From JBDRHL01 sp043816955 (GTDB taxonomy: Bacteria; Planctomycetota; Phycisphaerae; Sedimentisphaerales; CAYZTY01): a stretch of DNA of 27,191 bases. The notes beneath the pieces were generated by a model. It made no database searches. It was not told where the DNA came from and saw nothing but the letters and a program-made list of their open reading frames with translations. The position numbers and the translations under genes were made by a program. Below are positions 23,825 through 27,191 of this stretch, piece after piece; positions within the stretch are counted from its first letter, which is position 1, and every line of letters begins with the position of its first letter. The stretch lies in the NCBI GenBank assembly GCA_043816955.1, contig JBDRHL010000222.1, forward strand, positions 1 to 27,191, written 5' to 3'.

Positions 23825-24760
23825 ATGGCACATAATTTCGTAAAACGTTATGCAGGCAACCCCATTCTCACACCCAAAGACGTGCCCTACAAAGTTGAAA
23901 CCGTCCACAATGCAGCCGTTGCAAAATTCGACAAAAAATACGTGATGCTTTTTCGCTCACATCGCGACAACGGAAGAAGCATAATAGGCATCGCCGACAG
24001 CAGCGACGGCTTCAACTTCAAGGTCGAACCCCAGCCGTTTATGCTCCCAGCCAAGGACGGTATCTTCGCAGAATATGAACAGTACGGCCTGGAAGACCCG
24101 CGAATTACACCTCTCGATGGCGCATATTATATAACATACAGCGCTTATTCCCCTCATGGTGTCCGCATCGGCCTGGCGCGAACAATTGACTTCCGCACCG
24201 TCGAACGCATCGCCTTTATCACCCAGGCCGACTATCGAAATACCGTTATCTTCCCCGAAAAAATCCATGATAGCTATGTAAAGCTTGATCGGCCGCACAG
24301 CGACATCAGCCCATGGGCGATATGGATAAGTTATTCAAAAGACCTCATCCACTGGGGCCGTTCAAGAGTAATCATAAAACCTGTGAAGTATCACTGGGAT
24401 GAAATGAAAATCGGCCCGGGCGCGCCGCCAATAAAAACAGAAAAAGGGTGGCTCAACATCTACCACGGCGTTTTTCCCACAATGGATGGGTGTGTCTATC
24501 GGCTCGGTGTTGCTCTGCATAAACTTGATGACCCAGCCGTTGTCCTGGGAGTCGCAGATCGCTGGATTCTACAGCCCGAGGACCCATGGGAAATGGTTGG
24601 TTACGTCCATAATGTTGTCTTTACCTGTGCCGCTGTCCCCGAAGATGACGGCACGTTAAAACTTTACTGGGGAGCCGCAGACAAAGTCATGTGCGCAGGA
24701 ACTGCCATAATCGACGAACTTGTGAAACTATGCCTGACCGACTCGCGAAGCCCATTGTAA
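23825..24760 (+). CDS. GH130-family glycosidase/phosphorylase, copy 2
   Basis: A 311-residue cytoplasmic GH130 protein. Motifs are GLEDPRITPLDGAYYITYSA (88-107), KLDRPH (153-158), IGPGAPPIKTEKGWLNIYHG (196-215) and YWGAAD (281-286). It is shorter than copy 1 and clearly divergent from it, so the two are not a recent duplication and may act on different bonds. The ATG at 23825 has AAGGA-type sequence just upstream and follows the GT4 stop by 2 nt, so the pair is an operon. The frame extends further upstream to 23711, inside the GT4 gene, and that extension is rejected. The 77-nt gap to the next gene shows no clear terminator. Confidence 0.92.
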   Translation: MAHNFVKRYAGNPILTPKDVPYKVETVHNAAVAKFDKKYVMLFRSHRDNGRSIIGIADSSDGFNFKVEPQPFMLPAKDGIFAEYEQYGLEDPRITPLDGAYYITYSAYSPHGVRIGLARTIDFRTVERIAFITQADYRNTVIFPEKIHDSYVKLDRPHSDISPWAIWISYSKDLIHWGRSRVIIKPVKYHWDEMKIGPGAPPIKTEKGWLNIYHGVFPTMDGCVYRLGVALHKLDDPAVVLGVADRWILQPEDPWEMVGYVHNVVFTCAAVPEDDGTLKLYWGAADKVMCAGTAIIDELVKLCLTDSRSPL

Positions 24761-24837
24761 CTTCCACAATAACACCGTTTTTAACGTCCCCCCTTCCTGA
24801 ACCTTCATGCTCCTTGTGATGAGATTAAAGTATTACC

Positions 24838-25599
24838 CTATAATTTTACCGAATTGCTGTCGGCTGCCTGAGTCTTTTTCAATTTCGCCCATTTACTGAA
24901 ATCCATCTCCATCGCCCCGCCAAGAAGTTCGCTCCTGCATTTGAGGAAGCTGCCGCCATCATCAAAGGTAAACACAGCGGGCAGGTAATCCTTTTCATCC
25001 GATGAAGCTGCCTCAGGATTTTTCTTGAGATATTTGTACGTATAAACGTTGCCTTCTGCAGCGTATGGTTTACCAAGAAGCATTTGAACTTCGTTGACAT
25101 CCGGCAGATGTATCTCATTGGCGTCTGCCGACCCCGCTCCCCCTGTTATGCTCCTTTTCGCGATATCGATTTTCGCATTCCCCATTGCTTTCAAAATAGC
25201 AATAAACATCCATTTCGGTATCACCGCGAAAAACCTTTTATCAATATGGCATTCGCTAAACCTGTCTCCTGTAAAGATAAATCTTACGTTTATGTCGTAA
25301 TTATCCGCCTCATCTTTTTGCGATGGATACTGTTTCTCAAGCGTATAATCATAAAAAAGTCCGCCGACACCGTTCGACTCAGCGGATGGTTTCTGCTTCA
25401 TTATCCGTATTACATCGTCAGGCAGCAGCACCGGCTCTTTGGCAACAATGCGAATCTTCTCATCTTCCGTGATCTCATAATATTCTTCAAACCGCGCAAG
25501 CTGACCCTTCACCTGCTGAAGACGAAGATAAAAACACCCCGATGCAGCAAGACATAGAAGACACGCAAAGACAAAAAGCACTATTGTACGCTTACTCAT
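24838..25599 (-). CDS. Predicted lipoprotein of unknown function
   Basis: A 253-residue protein with a lipoprotein signal peptide (SKRTIVLFVFACLLCLAASG, Cys22 as the lipidated residue). A short coiled segment follows (LRLQQVKGQLARFEEYYEIT), then a globular region with no family I recognise. Two stretches, LLPDDVIRIMKQKP and LPDVNEVQMLLGKP, resemble each other and could mark two related halves, each followed by Y-rich strands (GLFYDYTLEKQYP; NVYTYKYLKKNP). AGGAGA precedes the ATG. It is flanked by its own promoter and lies convergent to the GH130 gene. Confidence 0.85.
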   Translation of the reverse strand: MSKRTIVLFVFACLLCLAASGCFYLRLQQVKGQLARFEEYYEITEDEKIRIVAKEPVLLPDDVIRIMKQKPSAESNGVGGLFYDYTLEKQYPSQKDEADNYDINVRFIFTGDRFSECHIDKRFFAVIPKWMFIAILKAMGNAKIDIAKRSITGGAGSADANEIHLPDVNEVQMLLGKPYAAEGNVYTYKYLKKNPEAASSDEKDYLPAVFTFDDGGSFLKCRSELLGGAMEMDFSKWAKLKKTQAADSNSVKL

Positions 25600-25635
25600 T
25601 CCCCTTATCTCCTATCGTAAAATAAATTGCCCTCC

Positions 25636-25664
25636 ATTCTACCCCTGCAATTTGTACTTTTCAA
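25636..25664 (-). promoter_or_regulatory. Promoter of the lipoprotein gene
   Basis: TTGAAA (25659-25664) and TAGAAT (25636-25641) are spaced by 17 nt on the minus strand. The start would lie near 25629, 30 nt before the ATG. Confidence 0.55.
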
Positions 25665-25778
25665 CTAATTCCACCCCCCAAAGGTGCTATTGACATATTA
25701 ACCAAAAGAAGCTGCAAAAGGATCGCCGTTCAGGCAGAAACAGGCAAATCGAATATCAAACAAAATCTCGACAAAATA

Positions 25779-25817
25779 AAAAATGGCTGTATGGTTGGGA
25801 CTCTTACAGCCATTTTT
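25779..25817 (-). terminator. Intrinsic terminator of the PEP-CTERM gene pair
   Basis: A perfect 13-bp stem (25779-25791 with 25805-25817, AAAAATGGCTGTA) encloses a 13-nt loop. On the minus strand it is followed by TTTTTTATTTTG counting the stem end. It lies 21 nt after the stop of the propeller gene. The stem also ends in A/T on the other side, so it could work in both directions. Confidence 0.88.
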
Positions 25818-25838
25818 GGATAGTTAAAGATAGGTTGG

Positions 25839-26876
25839 TTAGGAAGTTCTTTTTCTCAAAAACAATCCACCAAAGCCTATTAAAAGTAATGAGCAAGGTT
25901 CAGGGATTGTTGCTCCAAAAATATCACCATCTGACTCCCACACTACTGTGTTGCCACTGATAGAAGGTCTAAGCTGGTCTCCTAAGCCAGTGGCTATTGG
26001 AAATTCTGTTTGGGTCAGTAAATCATAGCCATAGATATCATAATCACCATTACGGTTGTCCATCCAAACAACGAAGTTATCACTAATTGAAGGAAACTCT
26101 TGTAAGCCAATATTTGTGGTAATCTGAAATTCGGCCTGAGTATCCAAGTTATATCCATAGATATCTTCGTTTGAATTATTATTGCGGTTTCGACTGTCAC
26201 TCCAAACAACAATATTGCCACTAATACTTGGATACTGTTGGGCTATGTCCTGTGTGCAAATTTCAAATTCAGTTTCAGAAGCCAAATCGAAACCATATAT
26301 ATCCCAATTTTTGCCCCCATTACGAAGATCACCCCATACTACAACATCACCATTTGTAACTGGATTGTATTGATAACTGGGAGCAGTAGAGATAGGAAAT
26401 CTTGTTCCTGCTGAGGTATCATATCCATAAATATCGTAGTCGTCTGACCCTTTGTGCTCCACTCCAAAAACAGTATTACCAACTATATCAATTCCAGGCC
26501 GCTGTTTACCATCCGACCAAACAACATAATCTGTCTGAGTTGAAATATTATAGCCATAAATCCCCATAGTAGCTGTATCTGACCATATAATATTATCTCC
26601 ATCAATTGCTGGACTCCAACCCCACCAAGTGCATGTTAGGCTTGTAGCGATAACATGGTCTTGACCTGTTGATAAGTTTTTATAATGTACAGGACCACTT
26701 GGACCATTACCAAAATCAGCATCAATCCAAGCAACTGTGTCTCCATCAATCACTGGATGGCTTTGACCCCCGTTCCCTGTGTAAATAGGAAATTCAACTA
26801 TATCATAATTCCCTGCTGTTGCTTCAATCCCACATACAACTACCCCCACTACCAATACCATCACTATATTCTTCAT
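25839..26876 (-). CDS. PEP-CTERM sorted beta-propeller protein
   Basis: A 345-residue exported protein. A signal peptide (KNIVMVLVVGVVVCGIEATA) is followed by about seven TolB-like blades of some 45-50 residues with the pattern P-S-I-S-G-N-x-V-V-W-x-D-x-R-N-G-x-D-I-Y-G-Y-D-L-x-T-Q-T-E-F. The C-terminus is a PEP-CTERM signal: IPEP, a hydrophobic segment LLLIGFGGLFL and a basic tail RKRTS. Such proteins are handled by an exosortase and displayed outside the cell; no exosortase is in the window. The ATG at 26876 is chosen over 26882 because AGGAGG is then 8 nt away. Codon use is AT-richer than in neighbouring genes. Confidence 0.93.
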   Translation of the reverse strand: MKNIVMVLVVGVVVCGIEATAGNYDIVEFPIYTGNGGQSHPVIDGDTVAWIDADFGNGPSGPVHYKNLSTGQDHVIATSLTCTWWGWSPAIDGDNIIWSDTATMGIYGYNISTQTDYVVWSDGKQRPGIDIVGNTVFGVEHKGSDDYDIYGYDTSAGTRFPISTAPSYQYNPVTNGDVVVWGDLRNGGKNWDIYGFDLASETEFEICTQDIAQQYPSISGNIVVWSDSRNRNNNSNEDIYGYNLDTQAEFQITTNIGLQEFPSISDNFVVWMDNRNGDYDIYGYDLLTQTEFPIATGLGDQLRPSISGNTVVWESDGDIFGATIPEPCSLLLIGFGGLFLRKRTS

Positions 26877-26906
26877 TCTCATATCCTCCTCTTAAAAAAT
26901 TATTTT

Positions 26907-27191
26907 TTATTTTCTTTTTCTCAAAAACAAAGAACCAAGGCTTATTAAAAATAATGAACAAGGTTCAGGAATTACTGCCCCGTAGATATCTCCCCCTGAC
27001 TCCCATATTACTGTATTGCCGCTAATTGCAGGGTGCATCTGGTCTCCTAATCCTGTTGCTACGGCAAACTCGGTTTGAGTTAGTAGATCATATCCATAGA
27101 TATCCCAGTCACCATTACGGTTTTCATGCCAAACAACGATATTGCCACTAATTGCGGGATATTCTTGGTTTCCAAGACCTACTGCTATTTG
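26907..27191 (-). CDS. Second PEP-CTERM beta-propeller protein, 5' end cut by window edge
   Basis: Only the last 94 residues are present. They contain two TolB-like blades (YPAISGNIVVWHENRNGDWD, then IYGYDLLTQTEF; and HPAISGNTVIWESGGDIYGA) and the PEP-CTERM end VIPEPCSLFLISLGSLFLRK. The gene is a close homologue of the downstream propeller gene in protein and DNA. Its stop lies about 30 nt before the next start, with the AGGAGG site between them, so the two are in one operon. The frame has no stop up to the right edge. Confidence 0.9.
   Translation of the reverse strand, partial: QIAVGLGNQEYPAISGNIVVWHENRNGDWDIYGYDLLTQTEFAVATGLGDQMHPAISGNTVIWESGGDIYGAVIPEPCSLFLISLGSLFLRKRK

Overview
The window reads as a chromosomal segment of a Gram-negative bacterium of the Planctomycetota, most likely class Phycisphaerae (Sedimentisphaerales-like). 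This is an inference from gene content: PEP-CTERM sorted proteins, a DUF6677-type membrane protein, a PpiD/SurA-like anchored protein, cytoplasmic GH130 enzymes, a non-pyrrolysine MttB homologue and a fragmented DUF5060/DUF4038 glycosidase. Housekeeping genes sit one by one between lineage-specific envelope proteins. No rRNA, tRNA, CRISPR array, transposase gene or phage gene was seen, and no gene-free stretch exceeds about 300 bases.

Layout. (1) 1-3571, minus strand: eno, a small FtsB/DivIC-like membrane protein, a broken apiosidase-like glycosidase gene with a large internal deletion, and a beta-propeller-like gene that runs off the left edge. (2) 3837-5016, plus: a STAS-domain anti-sigma-antagonist-like protein and RNase III. 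(3) 5040-7898, minus: a three-gene envelope operon of a PpiD-like protein and two small membrane proteins, with tightly coupled starts. (4) 8105-9610, minus: thiC behind a promoter, a TPP riboswitch and an intrinsic terminator whose pairing logic can be read base by base. (5) 9708-12921, minus: surE, an ACT-domain protein (UPF0237), UPF0210/DUF711, then a 183-bp MITE-like palindromic element and an NTF2-like membrane protein. (6) 13052-15241, plus: a Ycf46-like AAA ATPase and NAD(P)H-hydrate epimerase, divergent from surE with directly abutting -35 boxes. (7) 15260-19251, minus: a HAD hydrolase, a membrane-anchored coiled-coil protein ending in a BRCT-like domain, and an exported beta-lactamase-family serine hydrolase with two tandem C-terminal repeats. 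(8) 19343-21571, plus: rluB-type pseudouridine synthase and an MttB-family methyltransferase. (9) 21578-24760: two GH130 enzymes and a GT4 glycosyltransferase in a divergent arrangement, apparently a cytoplasmic (probably mannose-based) glycan module; the GT4 gene looks leaderless. (10) 24838-27191, minus: a lipoprotein, then two tandem, AT-richer, PEP-CTERM beta-propeller genes, the second cut by the right edge.

Several starts were moved from the longest possible ORF to internal codons because ribosome-binding sites, promoter positions or overlaps with real genes require it (STAS, AAA ATPase, ACT protein, serine hydrolase, NTF2-like protein, both GH130 genes, GT4, PEP-CTERM protein). The most unusual items are the self-contained TPP attenuator, the abutting divergent promoters, the MITE-like element, the deletion-scarred glycosidase, the BRCT-like domain on a membrane protein, and the GT4/GH130 module.
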